Assembly: GCA_033782935.1 (NCBI GenBank)
Contig: JAWQEG010000084.1
Location: 496,001 to 560,000, forward strand
Length of the DNA: 64,000 bases
Origin: Petrolisthes cinctipes
Lineage: Eukaryota > Arthropoda > Malacostraca > Decapoda > Porcellanidae
Reading direction: 5' to 3'
Shown here: positions 10,525 to 21,114 of the stretch, piece by piece
Numbering within the stretch: the first letter of the stretch is position 1
How the letters are laid out: each line of letters opens with the position of its first letter
Translations under genes and position numbers: made by a program
Notes under the pieces: model-generated
Databases searched by the model: none
What the model saw: only the letters and a program-made list of their open reading frames with translations
What the model was told of the DNA's origin: nothing

Positions 10525-10701
10525 GTGTTAGAGTATTTTCAAAATACAGGCCAAAAACATACTGAAAATCGATCTTTTAGGTGCCCAAAAGTCGATATGT
10601 GCATGCATCTTCTGTACCCGTTTATATCTCAAATTCTGGCCCTAAACATCCGAAAATTCGATATTTTGGGGTCCCAGAAGCGATCTGTACATGCCTACTC
10701 C
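10525..10701 (+). repeat. Reference monomer M1, flavour B (177 bp)
   Basis: Same frame as M1-A but with a linked set of differences: ATACAGGCCAAAAACATACTG, GGTGCCCAAAAGTCG, CATCTTCTGTACCCG, AAATTCTGGCCCTAAAC, TTCGATATTTTGGGG and GAAGCGATCTG. The differences are spread along the monomer and usually travel together, so this is a true sub-family. Partial mixtures (B start with A end, or the reverse) also occur, for example in the units at 11527 and 33109, and suggest exchange between flavours. This copy has AAACATCCG where most B copies have AAACACCCG. Confidence 0.92.
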
Positions 10702-10877
10702 GTGTTAGAGTATTTTCAAAATTCAGGCCCAAAACATGCTGAAAATCGATATTTTTGGTGCCCAAAGTCAATATGTGCATGTATCTTCTGTACCCGTTTA
10801 TATCTCAAATTCAGGCTCAAAACACCCGAAAATTCAATATTTTGGGGTCCCAGAAGCAATCTGTACATGCCTACTCA
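10702..10877 (+). repeat. Reference monomer M2, flavour B (176 bp)
   Basis: Differs from M2-A by AAAATTCAGGCCC in place of AAAATACAGGCCC, GATATTTTTGGTGCCC in place of GATATTTTAGATGCCC, and the end CCTACTCA. The ATAC to ATTC change breaks the outer two base pairs of the start-of-monomer dyad that M1, M2-A and M3 keep. The B form of M2 is the one most often found with the 10-bp end deletion (the 491-bp units). Confidence 0.92.
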
Positions 10878-11025
10878 GTGCTAGAATATTTTCAAAATAT
10901 AGGCTAAAAACATGCTAATAATCGATCCTTTAGGTGCCAAAAAGTCGATATCTCAAATTCAGTCCCAAAACACCCGAAAATTCGATATTTAGGGGTCCCA
11001 GAAGCGATCTGTACATGCCTACTCC
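10878..11025 (+). repeat. Reference monomer M3, flavour B (148 bp)
   Basis: Carries the same 29-bp internal deletion as M3-A. The common B form reads ATCGATCTTTTAGGTGCC, AAAAAGTCGATATCTC, TTAGGGGTCCC and GAAGCGATCTG, where A has GACATTTT, AAAAAATCG, TTAGAGGTCCC and GAAGGTATCTG. This copy has two local changes, CTAATAATCG and GATCCTTTAGG. Confidence 0.9.
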
Positions 11026-12027
11026 GTGTTAGAGTATTTTCAAAATACATGCTCAAAACATACTGAAAATCGATCTTTTAGGTGCACAAAAGTCGATATG
11101 TGCATGCATCTTCAGTACCCGTTTATATCTCAAATTCAGGCTCAAAACACCCGAAAATTCAATACTTTGGGGTCCCAGAAGCAATCTGTACATGCCTACT
11201 CAGTGTTAGAGTATTTTCAAAATACAGGCCCAAAACATGCTGAAAATAGATATTTTAGATGCCCAAAGTCAATATGTGCATGTATCTTCTGTACCCGTTT
11301 ATATCTCAAATTCAGGCTCAAAACACCCGAAAATTCAATATTTTGGGGTCCCAGAAGCAATCTGTACATGCCTACACAGTGCTAGAATATTTTCAAAATA
11401 TAGGCTAAAAACATGCTAAAAATCGACATTTTAGGTGCCAAAAAATCGATATCTCAAATTCAGTCCCAAAACACCCGAAAATTCGATATTTAGAGGTCCC
11501 AGAAGGTATCTGTACATGCCTACTCCGTGTTAGAGTATTTTCAAAATACAGGCCAAAAACATACTGAAAATCGATCTTTTAGGTGCACAAAAGTCGATAT
11601 GTGCATGCATCTTCAGTACTCGTTTATATCTCAAATTCAGGCTGAAAACACCCGAAAATTCAATATTTTGTGGTCCCAGAAGCAATCTGTACATGCCTAC
11701 TCCGTGTTAGAGTATTTTCAAAATTCAGGCCCAAAACATGCTGAAAATCGATATTTTTGGTGCCCAAAGTCAATATGTGCATGTATCTTCTGTACCCGTT
11801 TATATCTCAAATTCAGGCTCAAAACACCCAAAAATTCAATATTTTGGGGTCCCAGAAGCAATCTGTACATGCCTACTCAGTGCTAGAATATTTTCAAAAT
11901 ATAGGCTAAAAACATGCTAAAAATCGTTCTTTTAGGTGCCAAAAAGTCGATATCTCAAATTCAGTCCCAAAACACCCGAAAATTCGATATTTAGGGGTCC
12001 CAGAAGCGATCTGTACATGCCTACTCC

Positions 12028-14660
12028 GTGTTAGAGTATTTTCAAAATACATGCTCAAAACATACTGAAAATCGATCTTTTAGGTGCACAAAAGTCGATA
12101 TGTGCATGCATCTTCAGTACCCGTTTATATCTCAAATTCAGGCTCAAAACACCCGAAAATTCAATATTTTGGGGTCCCAGAAGCAATCTGTACATGCCTA
12201 CACAGTGCTAGAATATTTTCAAAATATAGGCTAAAAACATGCTAAAAATCGACATTTTAGGTGCCAAAAAATCGATATCTCAAATTCAGTCCCAAAACAC
12301 CCGAAAATTCGATATTTAGAGGTCCCAGAAGGTATCTGTACATGCCTACTCCGTGTTAGAGTATTTTCAAAATACAGGCCAAAAAAATACTGAAAATCGA
12401 TCTTTTAGGTGCCCAAAAGTCGATATGTGCATGCATCTTCTGTACCCGTTTATATCTGAAATTCTGGCCCTAAACACCCGAAAATTCGATATTTTGGGGT
12501 CCCAGAAGCGATCTGTACATGCCTACTCCGTGTTAGAGTATTTTCAAAATTCAGGCCAAAACATGCTGAAAATCGATATTTTTGGTGCCCAAAGTCAATA
12601 TGTGCATGTATCTTCTGTACCCGTTTATATCTCAAATTCAGACTCAAAACACCCGAAAATTCAATATTTTGGGGTCCCAGAAGCAATCTGTACATGCCTA
12701 CTCAGTGCTAGAATATTTTCAAAATATAGGCTAAAAACATGCTAAAAATCGTTCTTTTAGGTGCCAAAAAGTCGATATCTCAAATTCAGTCCCAAAACAC
12801 CCGAAAATTCGATATTTAGGGGTCCCAGAAGCGATCTGTACATGCCTACTCCATGTTAGAGTATTTTCAAAATACATGCTCAAAACATACTGAAAATCGA
12901 TCTTTTAGGTGCACAAAAGTCGATATGTGCATGCATCTTCAGTACCCGTTTATATCTCAAATTCAGGCTCAAAACACCCGAAAATTCAATATTTCGGGGT
13001 CCCAGAAGCAATCTGTACATGCCTACTCAGTGTTAGAGTATTTTCAAAATACAGGCCCAAAACATGCTGAAAATCGATATTTTAGATGCCCAAAGTCAAT
13101 ATGTGCATGTATCTTCTGTACCCGTTTATATCTCAAATTCAGGCTAAAAACACCCGAAAATTCAATATTTTGGGGTCCCAGAAGCAATCTGTACAGTGCT
13201 AGAATATTTTCAAAATATAGGCTAAAAACATGCTAAAAATCGATCTTTTAGGTGCCAAAAAGTCGATATCTCAAATTCAGTCCCAAAACACCCGAAAATT
13301 CGATATTTAGGGGTCCCAGAAGCGATCTGTACATGCCTACTCCGTGTTAGAGTATTTTCAAAATACATGCTCAAAACATACTGAAAATCGATGTTTTAGG
13401 TGCACAAAAGTCGATATGTGCATGCATCTTCAGTACCCGTTTATATCTCAAATTCAGGCTCAAAACACCCGAAAATTCAATATTTCGGGGTCCCAGAAGC
13501 AATCTGTACATGCCTACTCAGTGTTAGAGTATTTTCAAAATACAGGCCCAAATCATGCTGAAAATCGATATTTTAGATGCCCAAAGTCAATATGTGCATG
13601 TATCTTCTGTACCCGTTTATATCTCAAATTCAGGCTCAAAACACCCGAAAATTCAATATTTTGGGGTCCCAGAAGCAATCTGTACATGCCTACACAGTGC
13701 TAGAATATTTTCAAAATATAGGCTAAAAACATGCTAAAAATCGACATTTTAGGTGCCAAAAAATCGATATCTCAAATTCAGTCCCAAAACACCCGAAAAT
13801 TCGATATTTAGGGGTCCCAGAAGCGATCTGTACATGCCTACTCCGTGTTAGAGTATTTTCAAAATACATGCTCAAAACATACTGAAAATCGATCTTTTAG
13901 GCGCACAAAAGTCGATATGTGCATGCATCTTCAGTACCCGTTTATATCTCAAATTCAGGCTCAAAACACCCGAAAATTCGATATTTTGGGGTCCCAGAAG
14001 CAATCTGTACATGCCTACTCAGTGTTAGAGTATTTTCAAAATACAGGCCCAAAACATGCTGAAAATCGATATTTTAGATGCCCAAAGTCAATATGTGCAT
14101 GTATCTTCTGTACCCGTTTATATCTCAAATTCAGGCTAAAAACACCCGAAAATTCAATATTTTGGGGTCCCAGAAGCAATCTGTACAGTGCTAGAATATT
14201 TTCAAAATATAGGATAAAAACATGCTAAAAATCGATCTTTTAGGTGCCAAAAAGTCGATATCTCAAATTCAGTCCCAAAACACCCGAAAATTCGATATTT
14301 AGGGGTCCCAGAAGCGATCTGTACATGCCTACTCCGTGTTAGAGTATTTTCAAAATACATGCTCAAAACATACTGAAAATCGATCTTTTAGGTGCACAAA
14401 AGTCGATATGTGCATGCATCTTCAGTACCCGTTTATATCTCAAATTCAGGCTCAAAACACCCGAAAATTCGATATTTTGGGGTCCCAGAAGCGATCTGTA
14501 CATGCCTACTCCGTGTTAGAGTATTTTCAAAATACAGGCCAAAAACATACTGAAAATCGATCTTTTAGGTGCCAAAAAATCGATATCTCAAATTCAGTCC
14601 CAAAACACCCGAAAATTCGATATTTAGAGGTCCCAGAAGGTATCTGTACATGCCTACTCC
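12028..14660 (+). repeat. Mixed units where the 491-bp form becomes common
   Basis: Units: 12028 (325), 12353 (500), 12853 (491), 13344 (501), 13845 (491) and 14336 (325). ATATTTCGGGGTCCC occurs in the units at 12853 and 13344, and GGCTAAAAACACCCG in those at 12853 and 13845, so neighbouring copies share private variants at offsets of 491 and 992 bp. The last unit ends with an M1/M3 chimera (14513-14660). Confidence 0.87.
14513..14660 (+). repeat. Chimeric monomer: M1-B start joined to M3-A end
   Basis: It starts GTGTTAGAGTATTTTC, ACAGGCCAAAAACATACTG and ATCTTTTAGGTGCC as in M1-B, then reads AAAAAATCGATATCTC with the 29-bp deletion and TAGAGGTCCCAGAAGGTA as in M3-A. Length is 148 bp. The switch lies in the shared stretch TTTTAGGTGCC. 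The simplest reading is recombination or gene conversion in register. Confidence 0.82.
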
Positions 14661-15662
14661 GTGTTAGAGTATTTTCAAAATACAGGCCAAAAACATACTG
14701 AAAATCGATCTTTTAGGTGCCCAAAAGTCTATATGTGCATGCATCTTCTGTACCCGTTTATATCTCAAATTCTGGCCCTAAACACCCGAAAATTCGATAT
14801 TTTGGGGTCCCAGAAGCGATCTGTACATGCCTACTCCGTGTTAGAGTATTTTCAAAATTCAGGCCCAAAACATGCTGAAAATCGATATTTTTGGTGCCCA
14901 AAGTCAATATGTGCATGTATCTTCTGTACCCGTTTATATCTCAAATTCAGGCTCAAAACACCCGAAAATTCAATATTTTGGGGTCCCAGAAGCAATCTGT
15001 ACATGCCTACTCAGTGCTAGAATATTTTCAAAATATAGGCTAAAAACATGCTAAAAATCGACATTTTAGGTGCCAAAAAATCGATATATCAAATTCAGTC
15101 CCAAAACACCCGAAAATTCGATATTTAGAGGTCCCAGAAGGTATCTGTACATGCCTACTCCGTGTTAGAGTATTTTCAAAATACAGGCCAAAAACATACT
15201 GAAAATCGATCTTTTAGGTGCCGAAAAGTCGATATGTGCATGCATCTTCTGTATCCGTTTATATCTCAAATTCTGGCCCTAAACACCCGAAAATTCGATA
15301 TTTTGGGGTCCCAGAAGCGATCTGTACATGCCTACTCCGCGTTAGAGTATTTTCAAAATTCAGGCCCAAAACATGCTGAAAATCGATATTTTTGGTGCCC
15401 AAAGTCAATATGTGCATGTATCTTCTGTACCCGTTTATATCTCAAATTCAGGCTCAAAACACCCGAAAATTCAATATTTTGGGGTTCCAGAAGCAATCTG
15501 TACATGCCTACTCAGTGCTAGAATATTTTCAAAATATAGGCTAAAAACATGCTAAAAATCGATCTTTTAGGTGCCAAAAAGTCGATATCTCAAATTCAGT
15601 CCCAAAACACTCGAAAATTCGATATGTAGGGGTCCCAGAAGCGATCTGTACATGCCTACTCC
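14661..15662 (+). repeat. Two B-type trimers in tandem (501 bp each)
   Basis: Units at 14661 and 15162 are both B-like, breaking the A-B alternation. Private changes include AAAAGTCTATATG (14723), GATATATCAAATTC (15081), GTGCCGAAAAG (15218) and CTCCGCGTTAG (15338). Confidence 0.87.
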
Positions 15663-16941
15663 GTGTTAGAGTGTTTTCAAAATACATGCTCAAAACATAC
15701 TGAAAATCCATATTTTTGGTGCCCAAAGTCAATATGTGCATGTATCTTCTGTACCCGTTTATATCTCAAAGTCAGGCTCAAAACACCCGAAAATTCAATA
15801 TTTTGGGGTCCCAGAAGCAATCTGTACAGTGCTAGAATATTTTCAAAATATAGGCAAAAAACATGCTAAAAATCGATCTTTTAGGTGCCAAAAAGTCGAT
15901 ATCTCAAATTCGGTCCCAAAACACCCGAAAATTCGATATTTAGGGGTCCCAGAAGCGATCTGTACATGCCTACTCCGTGTTAGAGTATTTTCAAAATACA
16001 GGCCAAAAACATACTGAAAATCGATCTTTTAGGTGCACAAAAGTCAATATGTGCATGTATCTTCTGTACCCGTTTATATCTCAAATTCTGGCTCAAAACA
16101 CCCGAAAATTCAATATTTTGGGGTCCCAGAAGCAATCTGTACATGCCTACAAGTGCTAGAATATTTTCAAAATATAGGCTAAAAACATGCTAAAAATCGA
16201 TATTATAGGTGCCAAAAAATCGATATCTCAAATTCAGTCCCATAACACCCGAAAATTCGATATTTAGAGGTCCCAGAAGGTATCTGTACATGCCTACTCC
16301 GTGTTAGAGTATTTTCAAAATACAGGCCAAAAACATACTGAAAATCGATCTTTTAGGTGCCCAAAAGTCGATATGTGCATGCATCTTCTGTACCCGTTTA
16401 TATCTCAAATTCAGGCTCAAAACACCCGAAAATTCAATATTTTGGGGTCCCAGAAGCAATCTGTACATGCCTACACAGTGCTAGAATATTTTCAAAATAT
16501 AGGCTAAAAACATGCTAAAAATCGACATTTTAGGTGCCAAAAAATCGATATCTCAAATTCAGTCCCAAAACACCCGAAAAATTCGATATTTAGAGGTCCC
16601 AGAAGGTATCTGTACATCCCTACTCCGTGTTAGAGTATTTTCAAAATACAGGCCAAAAACATACTGAAAATCGATCTTTTAGGTGCCAAAAAGTCGATAT
16701 GTGCATGCATCTTCTGTACCCGTTTATATCTCAAATTCTGGACCTAAACACCCGAAAATTCAATATTTTGGGGTCCCAGAAGCAATCTGTACAGTGCTAG
16801 AATATTTTCAAAATATAGGCTAAAAACATGCTAAAAATCGATCTTTTAGGTGCCAAAAAGTCGATATCTCAAATTCAGTCCCAAAACACCCGAAAATTCG
16901 ATATTTAGGGGTCCCAGAAGCGATCTGTACATGCCTACTCC
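15663..16941 (+). repeat. Run of four dimers (314, 324, 326, 315 bp)
   Basis: Units at 15663, 15977, 16301 and 16627 each contain one full-type monomer plus M3. The monomer at 15663-15828 is a chimera: M1-like to about 15707 (CATGCTCAAAACATACTG), then M2-B-like (ATATTTTTGGTGCCC), with the 10-bp end loss. The M1 at 16627 also carries the 10-bp loss, which is normally seen in M2, so its 3' end was probably acquired from M2. The M3 at 16478 has one extra A. Confidence 0.84.
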
Positions 16942-17943
16942 GTGTTAGAGTATTTTCAAAATACATGCTCAAAACATACTGAAAATCGATCTTTTAGGTG
17001 CACAAAAGTCGATATGTGCATGCATCTTCAGTACCCGTTTATATCTCAAATTCAGGCTCAAAACACCCGAAAATTCAATATTTTGGGGTCCCAGAAGCAA
17101 TCTGTACATGCCTACTCCGTGTTAGAGTATTTTCAAAATTCAGGCCCAAAACATGCTGAAAATCGATATTTTTGGTGCCCAAAGTCAATATGTGCATGTA
17201 TCTTCTGTACCCGTTTATATCTCAAATTCAGGCTCAAAACACCAGAAAATTCAATATTTTGGGGTCCCAGAAGCAATCTGTACATGCCTACTCAGTGCTA
17301 GAATATTTTCAAAATATAGGCTAAAAACATGCTAAAAATCGATCTTTTAGGTGCCAAAAAGTCGATATCTCAAATTCAGTCCCAAAACACCCGAAAATTC
17401 GATATTTAGGGGTCCCAGAAGGTATTTGTACATGCCTACTCCGTGTTAGAGTATTTTCAAAATACAGGCCAAAAACATACTGAAAATCGATCTTTTAGGT
17501 GCCCAAAAGTCGATATGTGCATGCATCTTCTGTACCCGTTTATATCTCAAATTCTGGCCCTAAACACCCGAAAATTCGATATTTTGGGGTCCCAGAAGCG
17601 ATCTGTACATGCCTACTCCGTGTTAGAGTATTTTCAAAATACATGCTCAAAACATACTGAAAATCGATCTTTTAGGTGCCCAAAGTTAATATGTGCATGT
17701 ATCTTCTGTACCCGTTTATATCTCAAATTCAGGCTCAAAACACCCGAAAATTCAATATTTTGGGGTCCCAGAAGCAATCTGTACATGCCTACTCAGTGCT
17801 AGAATATTTTCAAAATATAGGCTAAAAACATGCTAAAAATCGATCTTTTAGGTGCCAAAAAGTCGATATCTCAAATTCAGTCCCAAAACACCCGAAAATT
17901 CGATATTTAGGGGTCCCAGAAGCGATCTGTACATGCCTACTCC
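16942..17943 (+). repeat. Two trimers, second with a chimeric M2
   Basis: Units at 16942 and 17443, 501 bp each. The M2 at 17620-17795 starts as M1-A (ATACATGCTCAAAACATACTG, ATCTTTTAGG) and changes to M2 (TGCCCAAAGTTAATATG). This is another exchange within the first half of a monomer that keeps monomer length. Confidence 0.85.
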
Positions 17944-20900
17944 GTGTTAGAGTATTTTCAAAATACAGGCTAAAAACATACTGAAAATCGATCTTTTAGG
18001 TGCACAAAAGTCGATATGTACATGCATCTTCAGTATCCGTTTATATCTCAAATTCAGGCTCAAAACACCCGAAAATTCAATATTTTGGGGTCCCAGAAGC
18101 AATCCGTACATGCCTACTCAGTGTTAGAGTATTTTCAAAATACAGTCCCAAAACATGCTGAAAATCGATATTTTAGATGCCCAAAGTCAATATGTGCATG
18201 TATCTTCTGTACCCGTTTATATCTCAAATTCAGGCTCAAAACACCCGAAAATTCAATATTTTGGGGTCCCAGAAGCAATCTGTACATGCCTACACAGTGC
18301 TAGAATATTTTCAAAATATAGGCTAAAAACATGCTAAAAATCGACATTTTAGGTGCCAAAAAATCGATATCTCAAATTCAGTCTCAAAACACCCGAAAAT
18401 TCGATATTTAGAGGTCCCAGAAGGTATCTGTACATGCCTACTCCGTGTTAGAGTATTTTCAAAATACAGGCCAAAAACATACTGAAAATCGATCTTTTAG
18501 GTGCCCAAAAGTCGATATGTGCATGCATCTTCTGTACCCGTTTATATCTCAAATTCTGGCCCTAAACACCTGAAAATTCGATATTTTGGGGTCCCAGAAG
18601 CGATCTCTACATGCCTAGTCCGTGTTAGAGTAATTTCAAAATTCAGACCGAAAACATACTGAAAATCGATATTTTTGGTGCCCAAAGTCAATATGTGCAT
18701 GTATCTTCTGTACCCGTTTATATCTCAAATTCAGGCTCAAAACACCCGAAAATTCAGTATTTTGGGGTCCCAGAAGCAATCTGTACAGTGCTAGAATATT
18801 TTCAAAATATAGGCTAAAAACATGCTAAAAATCGATCTTTTAGGTGCCAAAAAGTCGATATCTCAAATTCAGTCCCAAAACACCCGAAAATTCGATATTT
18901 TGGGGTCCCAGAAGCGATCTGTACATGCCTACTCCGTGTTAGAGTATTTTCAAAATACATGCCCAAAACATACTGAAAATCGATCTTTTAGGTGCACAAA
19001 AGTCGATATGTGCATGCATCTTCAGTACCCGTTTATATCTCAAATTCTGGCCCTAAATACCCGAAAATTCGATATTTAGGGGTCCCAGATGCGATCTGTA
19101 CATGCCTACTCAGTGTTAGAGTATTTTCAAAATACAGTCCCAAAACATGCTGAAAATCGATATTTTAGATGCCCAAAGTCAATATGTGCATGTATCTTCT
19201 GTACCCGTTTATATCTCAAATTCAGACTCAAAACACCCAAAAATTCAATATTTTGGGGTCCCAGAAGCAATCTGTACATGCCTACAAAGTGCTAGAATAT
19301 TTTCAAAATATAGGCTAAAAACATGCTAAAAATCGACATTTTAAGTGCCAAAAAATCGATATCTCAAATTTAGTCCCAAAACACCTAATATTCGATATTT
19401 AGAGGTCCCAGATGGTATCTGTACATGCCTACTCCGTGTTAGAGTATTTTCAAAATACAGGCCAAAAACATACTGAAAATCGATCTTTTAGTTGCCCAAA
19501 AGTCGATATGTGCATGCATATTCTGTACCCGTTTATATCTCAAATTCTGGCCCTAAACACCCGAAAATTCGATATTTTGGGGTCCCAGAAGCGATCTGTA
19601 CATGCATACTCCGTGTTAGAGTATTTTCAAAATTCAGGCCCAAAACATGCTGAAAATCGATATTTTTGGTGCCCAAAGTTAATATGTGCATGTATCTTCT
19701 GTACCCGTTTATATCTCAAATTCAGGCTCAAAACACCCGAAAATTCAATATTTTGGGGTCCCAGAAGCAATCTGTACATGCCTACTCAGTACAAGAATAT
19801 TTTCAAAATATAGGCTAAAAACTTGCTAAAAATCGATCTTTTAGGTGCCAAAAAGTCGATATCTCAAATTCAGTCCCAAAACACCCGAAAATTCGATATT
19901 TAGGGATCCCAGAAGCGATCTGTACATGCCTACTCCGTGTTAGAGTATTTTCAAAATACATGCTCAAAACATACTGAAAATCGATCTTTTAGGTGAACAA
20001 AAGTCGATATGTGCATGCATCTTCAGTACCCGTTTATATCTCAAATTCAGGCTCAAAACACCCGAAAATTCAATATTTTGGGGTCCCAGATGCAATCTGT
20101 ACATGCCTACTCAGTGTTAGAGTATTTTCAAAATACAGGCCCAAAACATGCTGAAAATCGATATTTTAGATGTCCAAAGTCAATATGTGCATGCATCTTC
20201 AGTACCCGTTTATATCTCAAATTCAGGCTCAAAACACCCGAAAATTCAATATTTTGGGGTCCCAGAAGCAATCTGTACATGCCTACTCCGTGTTAGAGTA
20301 TTTTCAAAATTCAGGCCCAAAACATGCTGAAAATCGATATTTTTGGTGCCCAAAGTCAATATGTGCATGTATCTTCTGTACCCGTTTATATCTCAAATTC
20401 AGGCTCAAAACACCCGAAAATTCAATATTTTGGGGTCCCAGAAGCAATCTGTACATGCCTACTCAGTGCTAGAATATTTTCAAAATATAGGCTAAAAACA
20501 TGCTAAAAATCGATCTTTTAGGTGCCAAAAAGTCGATATCTCAAATTCAGTCCCAAAACACCCGAAAATTCGATATTTAGGGGTCCCAGAAGCGATCTGT
20601 ACATGCCTACTCCGTGTTAGAGTATTTTCAAAATACATGCTCAAAACATACTGAAAATCGATCTTTTAGGTGCACAAAAGTCGATATGTGCATGCATCTT
20701 CAGTACCCGTTTATATCTCAAATTCAGACTCAAAACACCCGAAAATTCAATATTTTGGGGTCCCAGAAGAAATCTGTACATGCCTACTCAGTGTTAGAGT
20801 ATTTTCAAAATACAGGCCCAAAACATGCTGAAAATCGATATTTTAGATGCCCAAAGTCAATATGTGCATGTATCTTCTGTACCCGTTTATATCTCAAATT

Positions 20901-21114
20901 CAGGCTCAAAACACCCGAAAATTCAATATTTTGGGGTCCCAGAAGCTATCTGTACATGCCTACTCAGTGCTAGAATATTTTCAAAATATAGGCTAAAAAC
21001 ATGCTAAAAATCGATCTTTTAGGTGCCAAAAAGTCGATATCTCAAATTCAGTCCCAAAACACCCGAAAATTCGATATTTAGGGGTCCCAGAAGCGATCTG
21101 TACATGCCTACTCC
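17944..21114 (+). repeat. 3171-bp block, first copy (501, 491, 500, 501, 677, 501 bp)
   Basis: Units at 17944, 18445, 18936, 19436, 19937 and 20614. Positions 17944 to about 20180 recur at 21115-23351 with offset 3171. Shared private variants include AGGCTAAAAACATACTG, GCAATCCGTAC, ACAGTCCCAAAACATGC, GCGATCTCTAC, ATACATGCCCAAAAC, CCAGATGGTATC, and CAGTACAAGAAT at the start of M3. The M3 at 19289 is 147 bp (ACACCTAATATTCG). The tetramer at 19937 contains a chimeric monomer at 20114-20289 that starts as M2 and ends as M1-A. Confidence 0.87.

Larger units (their letters stand above)
10024..12027 (+). repeat. Four trimers alternating A and B flavours (two hexamers)
   Basis: Units at 10024 (A), 10525 (B), 11026 (A) and 11527 (mixed), each exactly 501 bp. 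The first two are used here as reference trimers. The unit at 11527 has a B-like start, A-like middle (CACAAAAG, CTTCAG) and B-like M2, so it is a recombinant. Local variants include AATACTTTGGGG (11162) and ATTTTGTGGTCCC (11666). Confidence 0.9.
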
